Assembly: GCA_030065755.1 (NCBI GenBank)
Contig: JASJDA010000013.1
Coordinates: 1 to 53,131 of the forward strand
DNA length: 53,131 nt
Reading direction: 5' to 3'
Origin: Prochloraceae cyanobacterium
Lineage (GTDB): Bacteria > Cyanobacteriota > Cyanobacteriia > Cyanobacteriales > JASJDA01
Part shown: one piece after another, positions 1 through 8,503 of the stretch
Layout of the letters: the number at the start of each line of letters is the position of its first letter
How positions within the stretch are numbered: position 1 is the stretch's first letter
Translations under genes and position numbers: made by a program
The notes under the pieces: generated by a model
Seen by the model: only the letters and a program-made list of their open reading frames with translations
Told to the model about the DNA's origin: nothing
Databases searched by the model: none

Positions 1-30
1 ACCCCGCTCCACTTTTTATCAGACGATCCA

Positions 31-666
31 CTATGGTGCCAATAATTCAGCATCTCCTGGCTTGGGACTTCGTAGCCTAGGTTGAGAATTAGAATCTTCT
101 TGAGATTCACTAGTAGTTTCTCGAGTTACTGGTTGTTGTTCTAAAAGTTTTGCTCCTTCGGGATTATAAATAGCAAATAGAGTGTTAACCAATTCATTGC
201 GCTGGCGACGAGTTAAACTCTCAATTGCTTCACGATCGCTTTCGATAGGATTTTCCTTCAACCTACTGTGACCTGGATAGCGAGATTCTTGAAGCTCTTC
301 GTTATAACCGAGATAATCCGCTATAGTTAACTTCCAGTCAAATCTCGAATTAACAGAACGACTTTTAACGTAAAAATGGTATCTGATCAGTCTGTTTACC
401 AAGGTATTATTTTGTTCTACTTCCCCTGTTTCAGTACTGATATATTGATTCTCTTGAGGAATAAAACTGAGGCGCTGATAGAGGCGATCTGCGACTTGTT
501 GGGGTCGCAGAATCTGAGCTGTAGCTTTTTGCGTCTCAAAAAGCTCGTAAGAGTCTAATTGGTGTATCTGTCCTCCCCACAAAAAGAGGAACAGACCGAC
601 ACAGGCAAAAGCTAGTAACTTAAAAATTCGCCTAAAATGGTTGGGAGTCGATCGATATTCAGTCAC
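31..666 (-). CDS. Conserved membrane-anchored protein of unknown function, downstream of rpoZ
   Basis: I do not recognise a characterised family in this 211-residue protein. A basic N-terminus is followed by one hydrophobic segment at about residues 14-32, which looks like a signal anchor. The remaining ~180 residues are hydrophilic, with an Arg/Glu-rich middle and a low-complexity C-terminus rich in Ser, Glu and Pro. The bulk of the protein is therefore probably exposed on the far side of the membrane. The start is a GTG that overlaps the rpoZ stop codon by a few bases, so the two genes are almost certainly one translationally coupled transcription unit. The coupling suggests constitutive expression but says nothing firm about function. 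Confidence 0.75.
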   Translation of the reverse strand: MTEYRSTPNHFRRIFKLLAFACVGLFLFLWGGQIHQLDSYELFETQKATAQILRPQQVADRLYQRLSFIPQENQYISTETGEVEQNNTLVNRLIRYHFYVKSRSVNSRFDWKLTIADYLGYNEELQESRYPGHSRLKENPIESDREAIESLTRRQRNELVNTLFAIYNPEGAKLLEQQPVTRETTSESQEDSNSQPRLRSPKPGDAELLAP

Positions 667-886
667 CGATAATTTCTGGTTGAGTTAGCTCGTCGGACAT
701 TTCGATAATTGCTCGAATTGGAGGTTTCATCATCGGATCTTCAATATTATCAAAGTCTTCATAGCGACGACGTTTCGCTCGATTGGCAACTTGAACCGTG
801 ATTTTATAACGATTTGAAGCTGCCTTCATTAGCTCGTCAGCACGGTACATAATTTGATTAGAATCAAAGGTTTTTCTTTTTTGCAT
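659..886 (-). CDS. rpoZ: DNA-directed RNA polymerase omega subunit
   Basis: Omega is the small RNA polymerase subunit that chaperones beta-prime assembly. The protein has the features of the cyanobacterial/Ycf61-type omega: [17 protein letters not shown] near the N-terminus, then [14 protein letters not shown], and the C-terminal [16 protein letters not shown] chose the ATG at 886 (75 residues, MQKRKTF...) because it gives the usual family length; an in-frame TTG at 934 would add 16 residues with no family resemblance. The gene is divergent from ndhA, and the 214-bp gap between the two starts must hold both promoters. The identification is secure. Confidence 0.95.
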   Translation of the reverse strand: MQKRKTFDSNQIMYRADELMKAASNRYKITVQVANRAKRRRYEDFDNIEDPMMKPPIRAIIEMSDELTQPEIIGD

Positions 887-1100
887 TGCCAATCTTAGTA
901 GTTGGTTATCCTTGAATTGTAGCTTAAAGGGCAAAAAACGATTAATGAATACTATAAGTACAACTTCTATTCAAATTAATAGGCACAAAACCAGACGAGG
1001 ATATACTAGGCATTGAGGTTGTAAAAAAATCTTCACAAAAAAAATCGTTATTCGAGTCTGAGTGTATCGAATAGCTTCCTATTTACACTTATCAGCAAAC

Positions 1101-2219
1101 ATGAACTCAGGAATTGACCTACAAGGAACTTTTATCGAATCCCTAAAGGATTTGGGACTATCGCCAGGCTTAGCCAAGCTAGTGTGGATGCCTTTACCGA
1201 TGCTGTTAATGCTTATCGGTGCTACTGTAGGAGTTTTGGTGGCAGTTTGGCTGGAACGAAAAATCTCAGCCGCAGCTCAACAGAGAATTGGCCCAGAATA
1301 TGCTGGACCTCTTGGCGTACTTCAGCCAGTAGTAGATGGGATTAAACTAGTCTTTAAAGAAGATATTATCCCAGCTAAATCAGATGCTTGGTTATTTACC
1401 CTCGGTCCAGTTTTAGTGGTAATACCAGTATTTCTTTCCTATCTAATTGTGCCTTTCGGACAGCATCTAGCGATTACAGATGTTAACGTGGGCATATTCC
1501 TCTGGATTGCTCTGTCTAGCATTGCTCCTATTGGTCTGTTGATGTCAGGTTATGCTTCCAACAACAAATACTCTCTTCTGGGAGGTTTAAGGGCAGCAGC
1601 ACAGTCAATTAGCTACGAGATACCCTTAGCATTAGCAGTGCTAGCTATAGTCATGATGTCTAATAGCCTCAGCACCATTGATATTGTAGAACAGCAGTCT
1701 GGTTACGGGATTCTCGGCTGGAATATTTGGCGACAGCCAGTAGGTTTTGTCATTTTTTGGATTGCAGCTCTAGCAGAATGCGAACGCCTCCCCTTTGACT
1801 TACCTGAAGCAGAAGAAGAGCTAGTTGCTGGGTATCAGACCGAATATGCGGGAATGAAATTCGCCCTCTTTTATCTCGGATCTTACGTCAATTTAATTCT
1901 TTCGGCTCTAGTTTTTTCTGTTTTGTATTTAGGAGGTTGGGAATCTCCAATTCCTATGGACAGACTAGCTGGATGGATAGGAGTGAGCGAAAATACTCCT
2001 TGGTTGCAGGTAATTACTGCTACGATCGGTATTACCATGACTTTATTTAAGGCATATTTCCTCGTCTTCACAGCTATTCTTCTGCGCTGGACAGTTCCCC
2101 GCGTGCGCATTGACCAGCTACTGAATTTGGGATGGAAATTCCTTTTACCAGTATCTCTAGTTAACCTATTATTAACTGCTGCCCTCAAACTGACATTCCC
2201 TATTGCTTTTGGTGGGTAG
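1101..2219 (+). CDS. ndhA: NAD(P)H-quinone oxidoreductase subunit 1 (NdhA)
   Basis: NdhA is the membrane subunit of cyanobacterial NDH-1 that, by homology to NuoH/ND1, forms part of the quinone chamber at the joint with the hydrophilic arm. The 372-residue protein has about eight hydrophobic segments and the NuoH hallmarks: [25 protein letters not shown] in the first loop, and a conserved acidic loop with [21 protein letters not shown]. The ATG at 1101 gives the familiar [12 protein letters not shown] start; an upstream in-frame GTG at 1062 would add a short extension and is not favoured. It is the first gene of the ndhA-I-G-E run on the plus strand. Confidence 0.97.
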   Translation: MNSGIDLQGTFIESLKDLGLSPGLAKLVWMPLPMLLMLIGATVGVLVAVWLERKISAAAQQRIGPEYAGPLGVLQPVVDGIKLVFKEDIIPAKSDAWLFTLGPVLVVIPVFLSYLIVPFGQHLAITDVNVGIFLWIALSSIAPIGLLMSGYASNNKYSLLGGLRAAAQSISYEIPLALAVLAIVMMSNSLSTIDIVEQQSGYGILGWNIWRQPVGFVIFWIAALAECERLPFDLPEAEEELVAGYQTEYAGMKFALFYLGSYVNLILSALVFSVLYLGGWESPIPMDRLAGWIGVSENTPWLQVITATIGITMTLFKAYFLVFTAILLRWTVPRVRIDQLLNLGWKFLLPVSLVNLLLTAALKLTFPIAFGG

Positions 2220-2231
2220 TTAATAAAAGCT

Positions 2232-2284
2232 CTATTAGTAGTTAGTAGTTGCAAATTGAAAACAAATCTACTAACTACTAATAG
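2232..2284. repeat. Perfect 17-bp inverted repeat between ndhA and ndhI
   Basis: The arms at 2232-2248 and 2268-2284 are exact reverse complements (left arm CTATTAGTAGTTAGTAG), separated by a 19-nt A-rich loop. No T-run follows, so this is not a standard terminator. As RNA it would be a long stem-loop in the ndhA-ndhI spacer, where it could affect mRNA stability or processing. The pairing is read directly; the function is inferred. Confidence 0.85.
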
Positions 2285-2313
2285 CGGACAACAAACACAA
2301 AAAGAAAAACCAC

Positions 2314-2925
2314 ATGTTTAAAATCCTCAAGCAAATTAGCGATTACGCTAAAGAAAGCTTTCAAGCGGCAAAATACATCGGTGAAGGACTTTCTGTTACC
2401 TTCGACCACATGGGTCGTCGTCCCATTACAGTTCAGTATCCTTACGAAAAGCTAGTTCCTTCCGAACGGTTCAGAGGTAGAATTCACTATGAATTTGATA
2501 AGTGTATTTCCTGTGAAGTTTGCGTGCGGGTTTGTCCTATTAACCTACCTGTAGTTAACTGGGAATTTGACAAAAAATCTAAAAAGAAAAAGCTCAATCA
2601 CTATAGCATAGATTTCGGTGTTTGTATCTTCTGCGGCAACTGCGTAGAATATTGCCCCACCAATTGCCTCTCAATGACAGAAGAATACGAACTAGCCACT
2701 TACGATCGTCACGAACTAAACTATGACAATGTAGCTTTAGGACGCTTGCCGTACAAAGTTACTCAAGATCCAATGGTTACACCTCTACGAGAATTGGGTT
2801 ACTTACCTAAAGGAGTTATGGATCCTCACGATCTGCCAGCTGGTACTCAAAGAGCTGGTAAACATCCAGAGGATATTGTAGAGGAAATGAAATCGAAAGC
2901 ATCAGAGGAAGAAAAAGTCAATTAA
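2314..2925 (+). CDS. ndhI: NAD(P)H-quinone oxidoreductase subunit I, 2x[4Fe-4S] (NdhI)
   Basis: NdhI is the peripheral NDH-1 subunit that carries two tetranuclear iron-sulfur clusters passing electrons toward the quinone site. Both cysteine sets are intact: [12 protein letters not shown] (Cys 64, 67, 70, 74) and [12 protein letters not shown] (Cys 104, 107, 110, 114). The intervening lysine-rich stretch and the length of 203 residues fit the cyanobacterial/plastid family, with a charged C-terminal tail. The gene follows ndhA by 94 bp, most of which is the long inverted repeat. The ATG start is unambiguous. Confidence 0.97.
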   Translation: MFKILKQISDYAKESFQAAKYIGEGLSVTFDHMGRRPITVQYPYEKLVPSERFRGRIHYEFDKCISCEVCVRVCPINLPVVNWEFDKKSKKKKLNHYSIDFGVCIFCGNCVEYCPTNCLSMTEEYELATYDRHELNYDNVALGRLPYKVTQDPMVTPLRELGYLPKGVMDPHDLPAGTQRAGKHPEDIVEEMKSKASEEEKVN

Positions 2926-2950
2926 TAGACTAAAATACCTCTAAAAATCT

Positions 2951-2991
2951 GAGAAACTGGGTTTAATTTGCCAAAAATCGCCCAGTTTCTC
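2951..2991. repeat. 11-bp inverted repeat between ndhI and ndhG
   Basis: The arms GAGAAACTGGG (2951-2961) and CCCAGTTTCTC (2981-2991) pair perfectly around a 19-nt loop. AGAAACTGGGTTT-type sequence resembles a dispersed repeat I recall from other cyanobacterial genomes, but this window cannot show that. No T-run follows, so read-through into ndhG is expected. The loop length equals that of the ndhA-ndhI hairpin. Confidence 0.75.
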
Positions 2992-3043
2992 TAAATAGCT
3001 ATTAACTTAGCTCGCCCAAAAAAAATAAGGAGAATAAAAGACT

Positions 3044-3661
3044 GTGAACATAGCTGAAGGGGTTCAAATAGTTTCGTTTGGCATCCTAGGTACGACGATG
3101 CTCGCTGCAGCTTTAGGGGTTGTCCTACTATCGAATATCGTCTATTCAGCTTTTCTACTAGGAGGAGTATTTGTCAGTATGGCTGGCATATATCTCTTAC
3201 TCAATGCTGATTTCGTCGCAGCAGCGCAAATTCTAATTTATGTCGGTGCTATTAACGTACTGATTTTATTCGCCATCATGTTGGTGAACAAGCAAGAAGA
3301 TTTTTCTGCTGTTCCCAAACGTTGGATTCGCAACGGTGCTACAGCTATAGTTTGTTTCGGTTTATTTGCTTTGTTAGGGACGATGGTTCTCATTACCCCT
3401 TGGTCTATTGCACCAGCTACTGCTGTAGCAGTTCAAGACACGGTCGTAGAGATTGGCAAGCATTTTTTCAGCGACTATTTGCTACCTTTTGAGCTAGCTT
3501 CCGTACTGCTATTAATGGCCATGGTAGGAGCAATTATTCTGGCTCGTCGCGATTTTATTCCAGAGCAGCTGGGAGTGCAACAAACAGCTTTGACTTTGCC
3601 AGAACAACCCCGCGAATCATCAGCAGGAAGTATTGCTTCTGATGAAATGCCATCGAGCTAA
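3044..3661 (+). CDS. ndhG: NAD(P)H-quinone oxidoreductase subunit 6 (NdhG)
   Basis: NdhG (NuoJ/ND6-like) is a small hydrophobic NDH-1 membrane-arm subunit. The 205-residue protein has five hydrophobic segments and the ND6-type signature in the third (ADFVAAAQILIYVGAINVLILFAIML region). The C-terminal tail after the last segment (ARRDFIPEQ) is soluble and variable, as usual. The start is a GTG at 3044, supported by AAGGAG about 12 bases upstream. It sits between ndhI and ndhE, which is the standard cyanobacterial and plastid order. Confidence 0.96.
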   Translation: MNIAEGVQIVSFGILGTTMLAAALGVVLLSNIVYSAFLLGGVFVSMAGIYLLLNADFVAAAQILIYVGAINVLILFAIMLVNKQEDFSAVPKRWIRNGATAIVCFGLFALLGTMVLITPWSIAPATAVAVQDTVVEIGKHFFSDYLLPFELASVLLLMAMVGAIILARRDFIPEQLGVQQTALTLPEQPRESSAGSIASDEMPSS

Positions 3662-3733
3662 ATAAAAATAGCTCCATTTCGATATTTTTTTATTGCAATT
3701 GTTGAAAGTTTTTTCGATCGCTAAAGAGGATTC

Positions 3734-4045
3734 ATGCACGTCCAACTACAATACTGTTTATTAATAGCTGCTGCTCTTTTCTGTACTGGAATTTATGGTT
3801 TGATTACTAGCCGAAATGCAGTACGAGTATTAATGTCAATAGAATTACTGCTAAACGCGGTAAATCTCAATTTAATGGGATTCTCTAATTTCTTAGATCC
3901 AACCAGAATTAAAGGTCAGGTTTTTACCGTTTTCGTACTTACTGTAGCTGCAGCAGAAGCGGCAGTAGGATTGGCAATTATTCTAGCAATTTATCGCAAC
4001 CGCGATACTGTAGATATGGAAAAATTCAATCTACTCAAGTGGTAG
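3734..4045 (+). CDS. ndhE: NAD(P)H-quinone oxidoreductase subunit 4L (NdhE)
   Basis: NdhE (NuoK/ND4L-like) is a three-helix NDH-1 membrane-arm subunit of the proton-translocating module. At 103 residues it matches the family. It has the buried acidic residues in helices 2 and 3 ([15 protein letters not shown] and [19 protein letters not shown]). AGAGGA lies just before the ATG. It is the last gene of the run and is followed within 20 bases by a strong hairpin terminator. Confidence 0.97.
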   Translation: MHVQLQYCLLIAAALFCTGIYGLITSRNAVRVLMSIELLLNAVNLNLMGFSNFLDPTRIKGQVFTVFVLTVAAAEAAVGLAIILAIYRNRDTVDMEKFNLLKW

Positions 4046-4062
4046 TTTGAAATAAAATATCA

Positions 4063-4104
4063 AAAAAGCGATCGCTGTTTAAATAAGGCGATCGCTTTTT
4101 TTGT
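4063..4104. terminator. Bidirectional intrinsic terminator built from two HIP1 octamers
   Basis: A 14-bp perfect stem (4063-4076 with 4089-4102) consists of six A residues plus GCGATCGC on one side and GCGATCGC plus T residues on the other. The T-run continues to 4104. The same hairpin read from the minus strand also ends in a U-run, so it can serve both ndhE and the convergent GGDEF-EAL gene. Both octamers are full HIP1 palindromes. Confidence 0.85.
4069..4096. repeat. Representative HIP1 octamers (GCGATCGC)
   Basis: GCGATCGC at 4069-4076 and 4089-4096 are two of many copies in the window; others are near 13471, 14034, 20568, 23651, 29327, 38119 and 40229. This highly iterated palindrome is characteristic of many cyanobacterial genomes. 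I did not count all copies. Confidence 0.9.
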
Positions 4105-4145
4105 TATATATAAAAAATACAAACATTAGACCTATTAAAAAAATA

Positions 4146-6830
4146 TCAATCACAATCCCGATCGGGGTTGGTTTTCCCTTCTTCTTCCCGAACAATATGT
4201 TCGATAAGTTTTTCTTTAAAGACAATTAAAGATTCAGCGCTTTCTGTATTTACAGGTTTAGAAAATAAATATCCTTGTCCGTAAGTAAAATTTAATTCTC
4301 TCACAATCTCTAATTGTTGTTTGGTTTCTATTCCTTCAGCAACTAGATTCATTCCTAAAGTATTCCCTAGATTAGCAATTGCTCGAATTACTTCTAATTT
4401 TTCTCGATCGCATTCGAGATCTTTAACGAAAGAACGATCGATTTTGATCTTATCAATTGGTAATTGATATAAATAACTCAAAGAGGAGTAGCCAGTACCA
4501 AAATCATCGAGGGCTATTTTAATGTTTAGATCGAGTAATTCTTGAATAATTAATTTAGCTCTGTCGATATCTTTAATAAGAGTACTCTCAGTGATTTCCA
4601 AAATTAAATCTTGAGGTTGAAAACCTGTTGTTTGTAAAATTTCGCTAATTTTAGTAACAAAATTAGGTTGAGCAAATTGAATTGGTGAGATATTAACGCT
4701 AATAGTTAATCCCTTCCTATTATATTTCTCCTGCCATTGACGGGTTTGGTAGCAAACAGTACGTAAAATGTAGTCGCTAAGTGGCACGATCGTTCCCGTT
4801 TCTTCTGCTATGGGAATAAACTCAGCGGAAGAAATAAAACCTCTCTCTGGATGCCGCCAACGAGCTAAGGCTTCAAATCCGTAAATCAGGTCTTCTTTGA
4901 CATCTATAATTGGTTGGTAAAAAACTTCTATTTGGTTTAATTCTAGCGCTCGCCGCAAGTTTTGTTCGTTTTCCAGTCTAGCTAAGGCCTGAGTATGCAT
5001 GGTCTGGTCAAATAACTCGTAGCGATTTTTACCTAGATTTTTAGCACAATACATGGCATTGTCAGCATCCCGCAGAATTTCGTCTGCCTGATGATAAACT
5101 GTATCACTCCAGGCAATGCCAATACTCGTGGTCACAACTACCTCATAACCATTAAGATAAAAAGGTTTCTGTAGTTGAGAGACTATTCTTTGAGCGATTA
5201 TAGTAGCTTGGCTAATGTCTTTAATTTTTTCTAGTAAAATAACGAACTCGTCTCCTCCAAGTCGTGCGACCTTATCTTGAGTGCGAGCAGATTGACTGAT
5301 TCTCTCTGCTACAGAGATCAATAGTCGATCTCCAATAAGATGGCCGAGACTGTCATTGACGATCTTAAAACGATCCAAATCTAAAAAGAGGACAGCGAAT
5401 TTATAATCATCGCATTGCTTTGTGAGTTCGATCGCTTCGTTAAGCAGATTCATAAACGAAGTACGATTTAATAGTCCTGTTAATCGATCGTGAAAAGCAA
5501 TTTTTTTTAGCGAGGCAGTACGTTTTTCTACTTGCTGCTCTAAAGTAGAAAAAGATTGTTTTAGTTGAAGTGCCATTTTATTGAAAGAACTAGCTAGTTC
5601 TCCCACTTCATCAGATCTATTTATCTCTAAAGTTTTATCCCAATCTCCTTTAGCGATATCTTTAGCTGCTTGGTTCAGTTTTAGAATCGGTTTTGCCACC
5701 CACTGGCTGGTGAGAATGCCAGTGACGATCGCTACTATTAAAGCTACGATCGATAAGAAAATAGTATGGCGAGTGTTAGCGTCAATTGTAGAGTTAAAAT
5801 CAGTTTCGGGAATGGCAATTACAATTAGCCAATCGATGCCAAACTTATCTTTAAGGCTTTGAACTTGTAAATAGTTTCGCGTCCCATCATCTCCTTGAAA
5901 ATGAGATAATAAATCCTCAACTTTATTGAAGTCGCCGTATTCATTTAATAAATATTGTGCCGTTTTTTGAACGAGAATATCTTTACTTTCCGATATATTT
6001 AAACGAGATTGTTTGGAATTAGAAAATTTGAAAGGGGAAGAGTCAGTTGAAGTAGCAATTATGTTTCCATCACGCTCGATTATTATCGCTTTGGCATTAG
6101 GACTTATTTTTAGATTAGCTAAAAATTCACTAATTTGTCCTAAACTTAAATCGCTAGCTAAAACCCCAAGAAATTCTCCTGAATTATTGTAGATTGGCGT
6201 AACTGGACTTATACCCAAGACTTTATCATTAGAAGAAGCAAATGAATAAATCGAACTCCAGGTCGGGAGTCTTGTTTTCTCTGCTGCTCGATACCAGTTT
6301 CTAACCCTCGGATCGTATATTTTAGATGTAATTAAATTATTAGTGGTATTTCCTCGATCGTCCAATAGATAAGTATTTCGATTGGGAACGGTAGAACTAT
6401 CTCGAATGTGTAAAAAATATTGACCGTCATTTTTTTGTTGAATTCCGATAAAATTTCCTTGTCGATCGCTAAAATAAAGGTAAGACAAAGAGTCAATATT
6501 TTTTACTTCTTGCCAAAAATAATTTTGTATTTGCGAGTAGTTGTTTAAACTAATAATTTGACTTTCAATGCTCGCAGAGATCGATTGATGTATTAAATGA
6601 GATTTGTCTAAATAGTTAAGCACCTGCTCTTTGACATTACTAGTAGCTCGATCGCTCAATTTAACCGCAAGATCGTCTACTGTTTTTTTACTATTTGTGT
6701 AAGACAGATAGCTTATGACCCCTACCGCAGCAGAAACTTGCATCACAAAGGGAACTATTAGGATAGTTTTTAGCGAAGCTTTATTAAAAAATTTAGAGGT
6801 GTAAGCTCGCAGATGTTTTAATACTACCAT
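4146..6830 (-). CDS. Membrane dCache-HAMP-GGDEF-EAL protein (c-di-GMP turnover)
   Basis: This 894-residue sensor should make and/or break cyclic di-GMP. A transmembrane helix (about 21-43) leads to a periplasmic dCache-type domain (about 45-350) with PRVRNWYRAAE at 174-183 and GVLASDLSL at 222-230. A second helix (355-377), a HAMP linker and a short coiled coil follow. The GGDEF motif is intact (525-529), and an RxxD inhibitory site (RTQD, 516-519) lies five residues before it. The EAL domain is also complete: FEALARWRHP (EAL at 653-655), DDFGTGYSS (775-783) and AEGIET (831-836). Both activities look possible. It is the last gene of the minus-strand uptake/sensing cluster, separated from the preceding gene by 218 bp with a striking hairpin. 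Confidence 0.93.
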   Translation of the reverse strand: MVVLKHLRAYTSKFFNKASLKTILIVPFVMQVSAAVGVISYLSYTNSKKTVDDLAVKLSDRATSNVKEQVLNYLDKSHLIHQSISASIESQIISLNNYSQIQNYFWQEVKNIDSLSYLYFSDRQGNFIGIQQKNDGQYFLHIRDSSTVPNRNTYLLDDRGNTTNNLITSKIYDPRVRNWYRAAEKTRLPTWSSIYSFASSNDKVLGISPVTPIYNNSGEFLGVLASDLSLGQISEFLANLKISPNAKAIIIERDGNIIATSTDSSPFKFSNSKQSRLNISESKDILVQKTAQYLLNEYGDFNKVEDLLSHFQGDDGTRNYLQVQSLKDKFGIDWLIVIAIPETDFNSTIDANTRHTIFLSIVALIVAIVTGILTSQWVAKPILKLNQAAKDIAKGDWDKTLEINRSDEVGELASSFNKMALQLKQSFSTLEQQVEKRTASLKKIAFHDRLTGLLNRTSFMNLLNEAIELTKQCDDYKFAVLFLDLDRFKIVNDSLGHLIGDRLLISVAERISQSARTQDKVARLGGDEFVILLEKIKDISQATIIAQRIVSQLQKPFYLNGYEVVVTTSIGIAWSDTVYHQADEILRDADNAMYCAKNLGKNRYELFDQTMHTQALARLENEQNLRRALELNQIEVFYQPIIDVKEDLIYGFEALARWRHPERGFISSAEFIPIAEETGTIVPLSDYILRTVCYQTRQWQEKYNRKGLTISVNISPIQFAQPNFVTKISEILQTTGFQPQDLILEITESTLIKDIDRAKLIIQELLDLNIKIALDDFGTGYSSLSYLYQLPIDKIKIDRSFVKDLECDREKLEVIRAIANLGNTLGMNLVAEGIETKQQLEIVRELNFTYGQGYLFSKPVNTESAESLIVFKEKLIEHIVREEEGKTNPDRDCD

Positions 6831-6930
6831 TTTTATTAATTTTTATCGATCTCAAAAAGAACGATTGATTTTTTAGCTATAGTTATTTATATTATTCGAT
6901 CCTTTTATTTCAAAAAGCTTTGTGTAAATT

Positions 6931-6961
6931 GCTGAAATTTCAGCTATTTATAGCTGAAATT
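6931..6961. repeat. Overlapping alternative palindromes upstream of the GGDEF-EAL gene
   Basis: 6931-6944 is a perfect 14-base palindrome (GCTGAAATTTCAGC). Its right half also pairs with a downstream copy: AATTTCAGCTA (6936-6946) with TAGCTGAAATT (6951-6961), an 11-bp stem with a 4-base loop. The two foldings exclude each other. The site is in the 5' region of the minus-strand GGDEF-EAL gene. It may be a protein operator or an RNA structure; no U-run supports termination. Confidence 0.7.
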
Positions 6962-7048
6962 ATAGCTAGCAGTTGTGTAAATTATAGCTATTCTACTACA
7001 TATGAATGATATTTTTATTTGATATTTGGGTAATTTAAAAGTATCAAA

Positions 7049-8503
7049 TTATGACTTTTCCTGGTTTTTTTCACGTAGAGTTTTTGCTCGATCGACAAGA
7101 TTTTGAAAGAAATCTGTTTCGACAATTTCTTGTACCTGTTTTTTGCGTTTTTCTCGATCGATTTCAATACTAAGTTTGCGTACTTGTTGTTTCAATTTTT
7201 TCTCGCGGCTGTAAACTTGACGCGCCATATTTTTAAAGACACGGGCCAATTGTCCTAGTTCGTCAGTACGAGTGGCAATAGTGTTCAATTTATCCAGTTC
7301 AAATTTTTCTTCTTCAATATCTCCAGCCACATTAGCAACGCAAAGAATTGGTCTAGCAATGAGTCGATCGGTCGCAAATACTGCTAAACCTACTGTAGTT
7401 AAGCTAAAAACTACGATCGCAATTAACAAAATCTCTTTATTTCTCTTAATCTCGTCTAAATAACTGTTTTCCGGAATTACCGTAACCACTACCCAATCTA
7501 AGTATCCAATAGGAGTGAGAGAAACATAATATTTTTCCTTTGACTTTGGATCTGTATAGGCATACTTTTGCAAGGATTTAGCTTCACTTATGGATACCAA
7601 ATTAGTGCTTATGGCTTTGCTTGCATATTGCAGTAGTGGGTTTTTAGTATCGCTTAAATGTTCTAATTGGAAAGCATTCCGATCTGCGGTTCGAGCGGGC
7701 ATAACTTCATTAAAATCTGTAGAAGCAATCAATTCATTTTTAGAGTTAATAATAAATACTTCACTTTCTTTTTGCTCTCGCAGTTGTCTTAAATATTCAG
7801 AAAGTTGTTTTAATTCAATTCCTACTCCAATAACACCAATAGTTTTGCCTTCTTTTTCTACAGTTACTGTGCCATCCATTCCTGGAGCATTACTAGAACG
7901 ATAAATATATACTGTCCAAGCAGGTTTTTCGGGATTTTTAATCGCGTTTTTATACCAAGGCCTATTTGGCGCATAAAAAGGCGGATTCATTTCTTCTTGA
8001 AAAGAGTCAGTTTTTACCCACTTATTGTTTTGTAATTCATAAGTATTTACAGTCTTAGTCGTAATTTTATTTTCTTCATTCCAGTCGCGAAAATGGAACC
8101 GAATCATATCTTTTGAAATTCTCCGCGCCCCAAAAAAATCTCCATTGGCATCGCCAAACTGAACCCAGGTAAAGTTAGGATTTGCCTGTGCGACATTCAC
8201 AAGAAAAGCTTCTTTTTCCTTGAGGTTAGAAAAATTAATTAAACTTTGACTAAAACTACTTTGAAGTAACTTTTGGGCAGATTGGGTACTAGCAAAAAGC
8301 TGTTCTACCTCTTTAGAAGCTCCTAGAGCAAATTGATCGTTAACTTGAGAAATAATCTTGTCAATATTGTGTCTAGAAACTATTAACCAAGGAAGGTATA
8401 CGATTGTAGCAGTAATACTGACAGTTGCTAAAACTGCAGCTACGAGAGTAGTTTTTAAACCTGGGTTTTTTGGGAAACGTTGAAGATATTTAATTAGCTT
8501 CAT
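7049..8503 (-). CDS. Membrane dCache-HAMP sensor protein lacking an output domain
   Basis: This 484-residue protein has a transmembrane helix (about 18-42), a large periplasmic domain, a second helix (about 357-377), a HAMP domain (about 378-430) and a charged coiled-coil tail that simply ends at 484. The periplasmic part carries the dCache landmark NRPWYKNAI (180-188), followed by a GVIGVGIEL strand. No kinase, methyl-accepting, GGDEF or phosphatase domain is present. It probably signals through a partner by its coiled coil, or it modulates the transporter encoded just upstream. Its ATG overlaps the transporter stop by one base (TAATG), which argues for strict co-expression with the transporter. 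Confidence 0.88.
   Translation of the reverse strand: MKLIKYLQRFPKNPGLKTTLVAAVLATVSITATIVYLPWLIVSRHNIDKIISQVNDQFALGASKEVEQLFASTQSAQKLLQSSFSQSLINFSNLKEKEAFLVNVAQANPNFTWVQFGDANGDFFGARRISKDMIRFHFRDWNEENKITTKTVNTYELQNNKWVKTDSFQEEMNPPFYAPNRPWYKNAIKNPEKPAWTVYIYRSSNAPGMDGTVTVEKEGKTIGVIGVGIELKQLSEYLRQLREQKESEVFIINSKNELIASTDFNEVMPARTADRNAFQLEHLSDTKNPLLQYASKAISTNLVSISEAKSLQKYAYTDPKSKEKYYVSLTPIGYLDWVVVTVIPENSYLDEIKRNKEILLIAIVVFSLTTVGLAVFATDRLIARPILCVANVAGDIEEEKFELDKLNTIATRTDELGQLARVFKNMARQVYSREKKLKQQVRKLSIEIDREKRKKQVQEIVETDFFQNLVDRAKTLREKNQEKS

Noticed and set aside
1062-1100. Upstream GTG start for ndhA
   Set aside because: The extra 13 residues do not resemble NdhA N-termini; the ATG at 1101 does.
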